Source of the DNA: Diplonema japonicum
Taxonomy: Eukaryota; Euglenozoa; Diplonemea; Diplonemida; Diplonemidae
DNA length: 64,000 bases
Assembly: GCA_964019335.1 (NCBI GenBank)
Contig: OZ025735.1
Location: 124,001-188,000, forward strand
Direction of reading: 5' to 3'
Both the position numbers and the translations under genes were made by a program. The notes under the pieces are model-generated. The model did not search any database. It had not been told where the DNA came from and saw nothing but the letters and a program-made list of their open reading frames with translations. Positions 35,758 through 45,716 of this stretch are shown here, piece by piece (the first letter of the stretch is position 1; every line of letters starts with the position of its first letter).

Positions 35758-37998
35758 ATGAGTAAATATGAAGTCGAAGGCTCCGTTGCGAGTGAAACTT
35801 CTGAAAAGAAGTCTGTTGGTTCAACAGGCCTTCCCGGCGGGCAACGAGGGTTGCAGCTGACGGCCGCTGCCTTGGGACGACTACCAGCACAACGAAAGGC
35901 TTCTCGATCTAAATCAAGGAGGTCCAGCGCAAGCGCCACCCTATCAATGTTCAACGTTCTAAAAAAGATGAAAAACGAAAGAGTAAAAGCCCGGCAGGAC
36001 CGAAAACGAGGCCAACAGTTCTCCGTCTTGCAAAAATCAAAGGACTCCCTGACACACCTGGAGTCCGCAATGAAGTCCGCTGTTCTCCAACCCGACTCCA
36101 CCTGGCGACAAGCCTGGGATCTCCTCGTCCTCTTCTTCATTATGTATTACTGGATCTTCGTCCCGCTTCTCTATGTTGCCAGCCGTGTGAACTTTATTCT
36201 AACCGCTACATGGCACAACGTTATCGAAGTATTTGGAACTACAATTTTCATCATCGATTTAATACTTCAGTTCAACACTGCTACGATAGAACCGGAAACG
36301 GGGATCGTTCACCATTCAAGAACGAAAATCAGACAGTTATACTTGTATAATAACTTCACTTGGGATTTTTTGTCAGCGTTGCCGTTGGACCTGCTCACGG
36401 TGTGGATCCTTGGAGAGGATTACCAAGGAAGATGGGTGTACATCTTGGTGTCGCACCTCCGTCTTCTTAAACTCTTCCGCGTTGGTTCACTGTTCAAAAT
36501 AGTCAACAGCATGAAGCTAGACTCCCAAGCTGTTCATTTCCACTACGGTATTGTCCCCAATGTTAAAATGGCGTTCGGCTGCGTTCTGGGACTTCACGTT
36601 ATCACCGTTCTGTTTATGTTGATCAACCAGAACGATACTTTTATAGATACTGACTCCGGTGAAATATCGGATTATAGTTACACGACCTCGTTGTACTGGA
36701 CGTTGTACACAGTTTCGTCTGTTGGGTACGGTGATATTCCAGTTGATACGCCATGGAAACGCAGGTTTGCGTCGTTGTTGTGCGTTGTGGGTGTGGTGTT
36801 GCATGGGATTGTTATCTCGGAGATCTCGTCCAGAATGCAGAAGGGCGATGTGCAATCTGAACGAAGGGATAAAATGAAGGAAACTTTGAATATTATGCAT
36901 GTTTTCAGCATCCCGGAGGAGCTTCAGAAAGAGGTCTTCGCGTTTCAATACCACCAGCTGCACAGCTCGATGGGAGGGCAGTTCATCAAAGTTCTCGACA
37001 CACTGCCTTCATCAATGCGTAACAGAGTTGATTTATACGTTCGGGTCAAGTTTATCTGCAAAGTACCGATGTTTGCCGAGCAGGATATCAATTGTTTGGT
37101 CGACCTCGCGAACGGTTTGCGAAACCTTATTTTCGAACCGGAGGAGATTATCATCAAGGCGGGGGATGACGGGGCGGAAATGTACTTTTTGGCGCATGGT
37201 TTTGGAGATGTTCTATCACCCGCTGGAATGCACTTGGGGGTTATCCGACCAGGGGGTTTCTTCGGCGAAATGGCCTTGCTGTCGTCCGCCAAGCGGAACG
37301 CAACAATCCGCGCGTTGTCTTACTGCGATTTGTTCATGCTTCAAAAAGACAAATTCGTCGAAATTTTACAAAAATACCCCGGGTTGGAATGGACGGTTAA
37401 GAACGAGGTACAACGGAGAGAAGCTTCAGGTAAGAAACAAGATTCTTCAGACGAGGAAGAAACAAGTAATAACATGGAAATGCGGGAGATGACGGAGCGA
37501 ACGACCTCGGAACCTGAAAATAATTTGGAATCGCAAAAGTCCGGCGACACATTCTCCCCGGGAAGCGAGGGTGGACTCCGCCCACCTGAACCTACTTACG
37601 AAGAACGGCCCATGTCGCAGTTTCACTTACCAGCACCAGAGCAGCGTATTTCCAACGCAACTTCACTTCCTATTATTTCTATGACACCTCCCGTGACAGA
37701 GGGCCGGCGTTCGTCGGTGCTGCCTACACAGATTTTGGAAGTTCGAATAAGCAAGATAGAGAGTAAGCTGGACTTATTGATGAGTTCCATTGCCACCATA
37801 GAGAGGATCCTCACTGTTCCTCCATCCAGCCCCCCAGAGCCACCTTCAGAGCCAGCATCCGGAAGTGGAGAGGAAGAGGAGGAAGAAGAATTGAGGGAGC
37901 CGCATTTGTTCGACCAAACGACTGCGTCCTCCGAACTTCCTTTGCAAGCTGCCGATGTGCAACTACCAAGCGGGACGCCGTCAGAGAGCGAACAGTGA
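35758..37998 (+). CDS. EAG/HCN-like cation channel with cyclic-nucleotide-binding domain
   Basis: 746 residues from the ATG at 35758 (the in-frame sequence upstream is a Phe/Lys shadow). After a basic N-terminus come six membrane segments: S1 about 120-145, S2 155-175, S3 205-220, a modest S4 (H-L-R-L-L-K-L-F-R), S5 265-285, a pore helix, and S6 about 335-355. The selectivity filter is V-G323-Y-G325-D, typical of K+-permeable channels. A C-linker leads to a cyclic-nucleotide-binding fold (about 440-560) with F-F-G-E-M-A-L-L and R-N-A-T-I-R-A, keeping the phosphate-binding Arg. The tail has Ser/Glu-rich disorder and a short coiled coil (about 660-690). No intron was seen. Ligand response is inferred from the fold. 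Confidence 0.92.
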   Translation: MSKYEVEGSVASETSEKKSVGSTGLPGGQRGLQLTAAALGRLPAQRKASRSKSRRSSASATLSMFNVLKKMKNERVKARQDRKRGQQFSVLQKSKDSLTHLESAMKSAVLQPDSTWRQAWDLLVLFFIMYYWIFVPLLYVASRVNFILTATWHNVIEVFGTTIFIIDLILQFNTATIEPETGIVHHSRTKIRQLYLYNNFTWDFLSALPLDLLTVWILGEDYQGRWVYILVSHLRLLKLFRVGSLFKIVNSMKLDSQAVHFHYGIVPNVKMAFGCVLGLHVITVLFMLINQNDTFIDTDSGEISDYSYTTSLYWTLYTVSSVGYGDIPVDTPWKRRFASLLCVVGVVLHGIVISEISSRMQKGDVQSERRDKMKETLNIMHVFSIPEELQKEVFAFQYHQLHSSMGGQFIKVLDTLPSSMRNRVDLYVRVKFICKVPMFAEQDINCLVDLANGLRNLIFEPEEIIIKAGDDGAEMYFLAHGFGDVLSPAGMHLGVIRPGGFFGEMALLSSAKRNATIRALSYCDLFMLQKDKFVEILQKYPGLEWTVKNEVQRREASGKKQDSSDEEETSNNMEMREMTERTTSEPENNLESQKSGDTFSPGSEGGLRPPEPTYEERPMSQFHLPAPEQRISNATSLPIISMTPPVTEGRRSSVLPTQILEVRISKIESKLDLLMSSIATIERILTVPPSSPPEPPSEPASGSGEEEEEEELREPHLFDQTTASSELPLQAADVQLPSGTPSESEQ

Positions 37999-38011
37999 AA
38001 GGGGGGAGGAG

Positions 38012-38046
<35 letters not shown>

Positions 38047-38900
38047 AACCTGTGTGCGATTACATTTTTCTTTTTTTTTTTAAAAAAAAAGCCCTTACAG
38101 GGAACGGGAGGGAGGGGGTTAGAAACTTCTTCCAACGCAACCCCCTCCTTTTTTTTTTTGCCAAGACCCCGCATAGAGGGGATAAAATAAACTCAAAAAA
38201 GAATATAAAAAAGGGGGGGAGGGTCTTACAAACTTATCGAGAACAGTGTTCTCAAAAGAAAAAAAAATACAAAAGTTTAAAAAAGAAAACACACCGTGTA
38301 CTTTGTTCCTTCCTTCATCTTCTTCCGAGACGCTTCTAGATAAATGGCAAAAGGGTGGGGGGGGGGGGGGGGGGAGAGACGAGTTTCCTCTTTTTCTTTG
38401 AGTTAAAGTTAGATTCTTTTTCTTTTTTAAAAAAAAAAACTTCCTCTTTATTGATGTTATTCTCGTGCAATGCCTGTTGTTGATCACTCACTCGCAGTGG
38501 ATCTTTTTTTTTTTTCTTCTCTCTCTCTTTTGTAGGTACTCAAGGTATCTCGTTTGATAATTAATTATGAGGAAATGAAAGAAACACACCAAGAGGTGGG
38601 GGAAAAGGCATTTTTTTTTTCTTTCAAGAAAGGAAGAAAAAAAACAAAGGGGGGGGAAGGGAAAAAAACAAAAAAACAGATTTCGTCCCCATTTCTTTAA
38701 TGTCATCCCCTCCTCCCCTCCTTAATTCACCCCCCCCTCCATTACCTCTTTTTTTTTTTTTTTCCTTTTTTCTTTTATCTTTTCATAGTATTGGTTCTTT
38801 GTTTCTCATCCGTTATGTTGGGCTTCTTCCCCCCCCCCCTCCTTTTTTTTGTGTTACTCCGTTTAATTTTTTCCCCGCAAAAAAAAAAAAAAAAGGCATT
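37999..38900. other. Low-complexity spacer
   Basis: Long A, T, G and C runs. No gene was recognised. In-frame extension of the next gene upstream of 38901 is Phe/Pro-rich shadow. Confidence 0.7.
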
Positions 38901-39849
38901 ATGAGTGTAGCACCGCTGCCTGCAATGGCGGGCTTGGACATCTCCACTTACCGACGAGAGCAGCCTAACAGCGATGTTGAAGAAGTTATTTTCAGTCCGG
39001 ACAAGAAGGGGATGGCTGTTAAACCCATACCTCCCCCCGTGCATTATCCTGTTGTGCCACCCGAAGGCAAGCTACAACCCGCACAGGAACTGAAGGAATT
39101 CGATCAGGTTAAAGAGCTGCTCTTGAGGGCGGGAGTGGACGAGGGGGTCGTATCGCTACAGGTTGCGGCAATGCAAAAAGAAGTCGAAGCGAAAAAAGAA
39201 AAAAAAGAACAGGAAAGAAAACCCATCGAGCAACTTGTAGAAGAGGAGGTAGAGAAACGGATGAACCGGGTCGAAGAAAAAGTTCGGGAAATGGCGCAGA
39301 ACTTTGAGAAGGAGCTCGCTACGCTAAGAAACGAGGTGGAACTCCTCAAGAAGGAGAAGGAAAAGGAGAAGGATGAGTTAGAGATAAAAGAGCTTTTCCC
39401 TGAAGGAACACCCGCTGCCACTCCAGCTGTGACCGATGTCCGCAACCGTAGGATATTGTCCCCACGGCCCGAGCCTGATGCACAGTCTGCGACCGTGGTA
39501 CCACCTACTACTTCGCCAGTTCGGAATATCTTGGCGACCGTTAACAGTTTGGCTCAGCCAAGAAGAGAGTTACCTCCCCCAGCACACGCGCCTTGCCGGT
39601 GGTGTGGGAAAGTTGCTCCCCCTGAGCATCAGTCATGGAGGTGTGCGTCAAGGTATAGATGGATCAATTCTTTTTTTAAAAATTTTTTTTATTCATCCGC
39701 AGGCCAATATTCTGTAGGGGTTGCAACAAGGAAGTCACCGCGAAAGAATATCTTGAACATATCAACACATGCAAGGTATTTTTTTTTGAGACAACAAAAA
39801 AAAAAAATGATAGAATGCCGAACAACCACCTGAGGTCACGCTTTTTTAG
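38901..39849 (+). CDS. Coiled-coil protein with C-terminal zinc fingers
   Basis: Predicted exons 38901-39652, 39703-39775 and 39814-39849 give 286 residues. Introns are 50 nt (GTATAG...CGCAG) and 38 nt (GTATTT...GATAG). The middle (about 65-165) is a charged coiled coil. Unspliced, the last Cys cluster is broken; spliced, the C-terminus reads C-R-W-C-G-K...C-A-S-R-P-I-F-C-R-G-C-N-K...Y-L-E-H-I-N-T-C, two linked C2H-C/C2H2-like fingers. The restored pattern supports both splice sites. I do not assign a family; such short finger pairs occur in scaffold and flagellar proteins. Confidence 0.75.
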
Positions 39850-40148
39850 ATTTTCTCCCCCCCCCCCCCCCATCATCGATTTTTGAAAAATTGAATGGGA
39901 AGAAAGAAAAAGAAAAGAGGGGGGGGAAAAAAAACTGTTTTAAACATCCCCATGTACTACTCCCGTATATAAATAGACTGTATCCCCCGCACCCTTCCCC
40001 CCCCAAAGAAAAAAGAAATAAACTAGAAAAAAACCCCCGTATTACCCTGTAAAAAATTATTGCGTTACCGCAAACCCGAACAAAAAAAATTAAAAAAAAA
40101 AAAACAGGAATTAAAAAGAGGGCGGGGGAGGAGAAGAGATGTGAAAAA

Positions 40149-41288
40149 ATGAGGCCCTCACGAAGGTTGCTCTCCTGGGATATAGCAAGGTACAACAGAA
40201 GGAGAGCACCCACCGACCGCCAGTCCATGGACAGAATTCAGCAAGCGTGGGGAAACACCGACATGAAAAGAATGGGCCACCAAGAAGGACGTAAAAGGTT
40301 CAAAAAACTCTTGGACACGCTAGAACAGCTCAAACAAGAAAACGCAGAAATAGGCGTCCGATCGTTCAATAAATGCTTCTCACTACTGGGACATGTCAAG
40401 GGGCTCACTCTCATGGAGCGTCTAATCAAAAAAATGAATACGGAAAGAGTACACCCTGACAGCATAACCACAACAATAATAGCCGGTGCCTACGCGTCAG
40501 CTGGAAACATTGAAAAAACCAAACAGTGGATAGGCAACTCCCAACCAAAATTGTTACTCCGAGCCATGGCCGTCAACGGAGGCCCGCAATCTGAAGCGTT
40601 TCGAGTTTTCAACAGCATCCCACACAAGGACAAGGACTCCGTTACCTACCTCAACGTGATACGCTCCTGCATCGTGACGAGAAACGCTCTGAGCGCCATC
40701 GACGAGATGCGAAAAAACTGCAGAGAGCAGCCCAATGTCAAACATTACAACGCTGCCATCTTTGTAGCCTGTAAGAAGATTGACGTGGCTGGTTGCAGAA
40801 TCATAAAGCACGAGATGAAGCTCCACCGGATTATTCCGACCTCAGCTACATTTCACGGCCTCATCCAAATCTACGGTAAGAGAGGCGACATGGCGCTTGT
40901 AAACAAGTTTATGTCAAAGGTCGACCCCGTCACAAGCAGCTCTATGGAGGCGTATATCCTCGCCTTGTCAAATACAGTGAAAAAGGGTGTTGACGTCCCA
41001 AGCAATGTTTCAACGGCGGAGACCGCATTTGCCTACGCGAGGTCGCAGCATCTTGACACGTACCCTGTTTGGAAAGCCATGTTTCTTGTTTACTCGATGG
41101 TCCCTTTGCTCGGGTACGTTCCCAAGGCGAGGTCTCTTCACGACAGCTATTTGACTGCCGTGTCTGCGAAGTACCTGCCGCCTCCTTCCCAAGCGATACT
41201 GTCGATTATCGACCGGGCAACAAACACGAAGGAACCCATGATCCCTGCTGGGACGCGGGTCAGTGCGTTGCAATTTGTTGACAAGTAA
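40149..41288 (+). CDS. Pentatricopeptide-repeat-like protein
   Basis: 379 residues from ATG at 40149. It is helical throughout, with PPR-like 35-residue periodicity: S-F-N-K-C-F-S-L-L-G, H-P-D-S-I-T-T-T-I-I-A-G, V-T-Y-L-N-V-I-R-S-C, V-K-H-Y-N-A-A-I-F and A-T-F-H-G-L-I-Q-I-Y-G-K. The basic N-terminus (R-P-S-R-R-L-L) fits organelle import. PPR proteins bind organellar RNA. The last codons may not be final: a donor-like GTGCGT near 41265 or GTAATC near 41285 could splice to sequence after 41352, which keeps a coding texture for about 40 codons. I keep the simple stop at 41286-41288. Confidence 0.75.
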   Translation: MRPSRRLLSWDIARYNRRRAPTDRQSMDRIQQAWGNTDMKRMGHQEGRKRFKKLLDTLEQLKQENAEIGVRSFNKCFSLLGHVKGLTLMERLIKKMNTERVHPDSITTTIIAGAYASAGNIEKTKQWIGNSQPKLLLRAMAVNGGPQSEAFRVFNSIPHKDKDSVTYLNVIRSCIVTRNALSAIDEMRKNCREQPNVKHYNAAIFVACKKIDVAGCRIIKHEMKLHRIIPTSATFHGLIQIYGKRGDMALVNKFMSKVDPVTSSSMEAYILALSNTVKKGVDVPSNVSTAETAFAYARSQHLDTYPVWKAMFLVYSMVPLLGYVPKARSLHDSYLTAVSAKYLPPPSQAILSIIDRATNTKEPMIPAGTRVSALQFVDK

Positions 41289-41613
41289 TCTTTTTATATT
41301 TTTTTCTTCTATATTTTTTTTCTCCCCCTCCCTCCTGGGCGCATTCTTTAAGTAATCGAGGATTTTAGCAACCACTGTCCCCGCATGAGGCTCCTACCTT
41401 CTCGGACACCTTCAGGTGGGTCACCCAGCACCCTCATGTCCGTGGCTGTTCCCTTCCATGTGCTTGCCTCCTGATGGCTCTGCTGCTGATGTTGAAACTG
41501 TTCGTGTCCCGAGAACAACGCTTGAATCTGATTTTAAAAAAAAAAAAAAAAAAAAGAAATTCCAGGAGGAGGGCGGGAGGGGAGGGGAGGGAGAGAAAGA
41601 AATAAAAGGGAGA
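41289..41613. other. Spacer with a possible extra PPR exon
   Basis: After T/C runs, 41353-41540 is normal-complexity sequence with three overlapping open frames. One + frame from the ttctttaag at 41346-41354 runs I-E-D-F-S-N-H-C-P and stops at tga near 41475. It could be an alternative last exon of the PPR gene or the 5' untranslated region of the AAA+ gene. The A run and purine tract before 41614 are typical start-proximal sequence here. Confidence 0.35.
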
Positions 41614-44574
41614 ATGTCTCCGACCGACGCGGGCAGTGAGTCGGGCATCTTACAAGGCAATGTCTCGATACCGGAGGGGAAGGGGAAGGCCTTGGAGGTG
41701 TTGAAAGAGAACATACACGAGAACACGTTCGTGATGCTGCAGACAGTCGCACACGACAGGTTGATGGACCTACTAGAGGAGGTCGATGTCACCACGCCCT
41801 TCGCCGGTGACGTGGAATATTTGACAGTCTTGGAGCTTGGACTAGTGGCAAGGTACCAGGCATATGCTTGCAAGGTGGGGTCGTTATCCGCAGTGATTGT
41901 TCAGGAGATGGCGGAGCTGAAGGTTCGGACAAGGGTGTTGACCTGTGCAATGCAGTTCCTTCGGGATCTTATCGCGAGCATTGTGAATCTTCGCTTGAAG
42001 CAGACGAAGAAGAAGCCTGTTGCGCTTCGTCTTTGTGAGGCTCTGAAGCTCAGCCCATGCGAGATCCGCGCCTTTCTATTCCTCCTCGTGTGTCACGGGG
42101 GTGTTGATTTCCGCACCTTCACAGACGTTCGCCCCACTGCATCTTCCATGGCAAAGTTCGCTGGCATGAACTCCCACGAGTTCGCCGCCTTCCTCGGTGA
42201 AGAACGCATCCACTTCAAGCAGGGCCTCCTCGGTTCCACCGATTCCCGCCTCAAGCGAGTTTCCACACAGTCCGTTCTCAAAATGCCCGAAGAAGTCGTC
42301 GCTGCTCTTTACCTTGTCAAACTCACAGAGACAGCATTCCTGAAGCTTGACAAAACGTGTCTTTCGGAGTTGATACAGGAAGAGGGGTTGGTGGAGATGT
42401 CGGGGATGGAAGAGGTGGAAGGTGATCCAGCGGGTGAGGATGAAAACGATGAAGAAGAAGTTGAGGAAGCAGAAGAAACCGAACAGCAAGGCAAACGGAA
42501 GAGAAAGACCAGCCCGTCCGGCAGCAAGGTGAGAAAAACCGACGAGAAGGAAACACCCGCGGCCACAGTAACCACAACAACGACAACAACAACCCCCACG
42601 GAGGACGTGGCGAGCCCGCAGCCTGCGGACCCGCAGGAGAGGGGAGCCACCCCTTCACCAGCTTCTATCCTACCCGAAGAAGAGGGAGTCTGCTTGCCGA
42701 GTTGGAAGCCCACAATCGAATCAGGGCTTATTGTATCAAGCACCGGAGCTATCTCATTGGACATTGGTGCGTACACACACGACTTACAGTACTTGGATGA
42801 CGTTTTCAAACTGCTGTCGACGCAAATCAGACTTCGAACCACCGAGTCAGACATGAAGGACGATGACCCTGAAATGCTTGTGACGCCGAAATCCAAGCAA
42901 GAAGCCCAACTGAGGGAGCTGAAGGGAAGGGAGCGCATGCTGAAGCTTCGGATCGAGAAGCGAATGGTCAAGACTCGGGCGACGGGCGGGAAGCTCCCGC
43001 GGATGGAACAGCTTCAGAAAAATCGGGGTTTTTCAAACTTCGAAAAAATGGTGCTCCTCCTCCTAGTGGGGAACATCATGTCACACGATGTACTCATTGC
43101 GGCCAACGGGAAATACGTAATGAGGGGCGACGCACAACGGGAATGCACGGTGGGGTACTTGGTATATAATAATCCAGGGGAAAAAAAAAAAAAAAAGAAA
43201 AAAAAAAGGGAAAAAAAAAAACACAGTTGTACGTCTTATGTGAATCTCTGGAGGAAAGGGTTCTGAGGAGGAAAATCTTCTACAAAGACTCACCTTTATT
43301 GAAAGACGGGCTGCTGACGGTGAACAGCAAATCCTACGGTGCGTGCGACCTCATGGAGTGTACTGTTGACATCGATCGTCGAATGGTGGACAACCTGATG
43401 GGCCTCGACACCGAGTTCAGTGAAATCGTGGAAGGCAGTCACCTGTACACGTCAAAGGTCCACCTTGACAATGTGATCCTCCCCAAGGACCACAAGGAAC
43501 TGATCCTAAGCACCATTACCAACTACGATGCCTTTCAACGATGCAAAAAAAGAGTTGGTCTCGAAGAGATTGTTTCGTACGGGAATGGGTTGGTGCTTCT
43601 CTTCTACGGGCCGTCTGGAACGGGTAAGACGATGCTTGCCAACGCCATTGCGCATCAGATGAAGAAGAAGATGTTGTTGGTGTCCTTGCAACAGGTGAAA
43701 TCCAGCGGGAGATCCCCAGAGCTTCTGAGATTCGTATTCAGAGAAGCGAAGCTCAACGACGCAGTGGTGTTTTTCGATGAGTGTGATAGTTTTTTTGAAA
43801 GCCGTGAATCGAACCCCGTAATCCCTGCTCTGCTTCAAGAGCTTGAGAAATACAGCGGAATGATGATTCTTGCGACCAATAAAGCACATGCCTTAGACGA
43901 GGCGATGAACAGAAGAATCACCTTAGCTGTTGAGTTCCACGCCCCAGACCACCAAATGCGTTGCGAAATATGGAAACGGCACATCCCCGCCACCTTGAGA
44001 GTTGCAGACAACGTTGACTGGGCTGCACTTGCGACGGACTACGAACTTTCGGGCGGGCTCATCAAGAACGCTCTCCTCACATCCCTTTCCAACGCTGTTG
44101 CAAGGGAAAAAGGAAACGAAGACCCGACCCTCCGGATGGAAGATTTCACGCAAGGAGCCAAAACCCAGCTTCGATCCTTCTTCAACAAGGTATTTTTTTT
44201 TTTTGGGGGGAAAAAAAAAAAAAAAAAAAAAAAAAAGGATTTAAACCAACCTAATCAAATTATCCCTAAACGCTCGCTTGAGGACTGCATCTACGATGAC
44301 GTGACAAGGGCGAAGGTCCTTGAGATCATTCAAGTCTACAAGGGGAAGAAGCATATTCAGAGCATGTGGGGCTTTGCTGAGGTGTGACAATGCAAGGAAA
44401 AAAAAAAAAAAAAACAATCACAGTCTGAGGTCGGGGAAATGAACAGTACCATCTTGCTATACGGGCCATCAGGCGTGGGGAAATCATTGGCAGCAGAGGC
44501 AGTGGGTTACGAATGCGGGCATGTGATACGTGTGATCAACACCAGGACTTTGAAACTCGGGAGAACAGGCTTGG

Positions 44575-44609
<35 letters not shown>

Positions 44610-45120
44610 CAAGGGGGGAATGAAAAAAAAAAAAAAATAGATTTTCGAGCAAGTTAACAGTGCAGGCGCGATTCTTGTTCTTGACGAAGCTCAGGATTTA
44701 CTGAACTACAGCACTGAAAGCAAGCAGATGTTAGAGCTTCTTCACTACCATGCTAAGAAGTGTATACGTCCCGTGTTGGTCATCGCTCGCACAGAGGCAG
44801 AGGAGACACTAGACCCAGTGGCTGCAGGCTTGCGAGTCTACCGGTGTATCAAATTCGGGTTACAAAATTCGAAGCTTCGAGAACAACACTGGAAAAAGGC
44901 GTTCACAGAAAGCAGCCCAGTGGACCCCTCCGTGGATTTCAAGGAAATCTCTCAGCGGTTGATGTCCCCTGGCGCCATAAGGAATGCTGTTTATTTTGCG
45001 GCGTGCAAGGCCAGCATGCTGCCGCCTCCACAGCGTGTTATCACAAACAAACTCATTAAAGAGGCCATCGAAGAGGTATTCAGTCTGGCGCAGCGAACCA
45101 GGCAGGATATCTATAGCTGA
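41614..45120 (+). CDS. Tandem AAA+ ATPase with long N-terminal domain
   Basis: Five predicted exons, all phase 0: 41614-43161, 43227-44189, 44238-44381, 44424-44579 and 44641-45120, 1,096 residues. Residues 1-255 are a folded helical region with no recognised family; 255-360 is acidic then basic (K-R-K-R-K) and Thr-rich linker. AAA+ domain 1: Walker A G-P-S-G-T-G-K-T at about 644, Walker B V-V-F-F-D-E-C-D, sensor-like A-T-N-K and M-N-R-R. Domain 2: Walker A G-P-S-G-V-G-K-S at about 899, then across an intron Walker B I-L-V-L-D-E-A-Q-D. Introns of 42-65 nt consist mostly of homopolymers. The two-ring layout recalls Cdc48/NVL-type remodelers, but the N-domain differs. Substrate unknown. Confidence 0.85.
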
Positions 45121-45150
45121 AAATATTCTTTAAAAAAAAAGAGAATTTTG

Positions 45151-45191
<41 letters not shown>

Positions 45192-45716
45192 AGTACAGAA
45201 GGAAGTGTTTTGCATGCACACCGGGGGGGGGGAAGAAAAAAAGAATGGAAGAAAAGAAAAGAAAAAAAAAGTGTGCCTGCCTGTGGGATCTATTTGTTTG
45301 GGGGAGTTTAGAAAGTGAGTGAACAAAAGAGATATCATGGAATGCTATATTTTTATCAAGAAAAAAAAAAGGGGGAGGGAATGGAGAAAAATTCTTTTTC
45401 TTTTTTTTTTCTTCTTCCTTTTCGCTTTTTTTTCCCCCTCTTTTTTATAAAGAAAAAGCAAGAGGTACCCTGGGGAAGGGAAATGGCAACAGAACAAACA
45501 AGAACAAAAGGGGAGGGTCCTTCCCCTCCACCCCCATCGCCAGTTCCACCATCATGGGGAGTTCCCCCCCCCTTTCTTTTTGCCCTTTTTTATTTGTCTC
45601 TTGCTTTCTCTTTTCGTAATCTTCTTCCATGGCTTAATTTCCCCCCCACTCTCCCCTATCATTAATAATCATTCTAACACCACAACACAGATTCAAAAAA
45701 AAAAAAAAAAAAAGAA
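45121..45716. other. Low-complexity spacer
   Basis: A, T, G and C runs with no recognised gene. In-frame ORFs are homopolymer artefacts. Confidence 0.7.

Noticed and set aside
38700-38900. N-terminal extension of the zinc-finger coiled-coil gene
   Set aside because: Phe/Pro/Leu strings from T and C runs; the ATG at 38901 starts normal protein sequence.
41416-41613. N-terminal extension of the AAA+ protein
   Set aside because: It crosses an A run giving poly-Lys and a purine tract; the ATG at 41614 is the better start, though the first 40 codons look partly coding.
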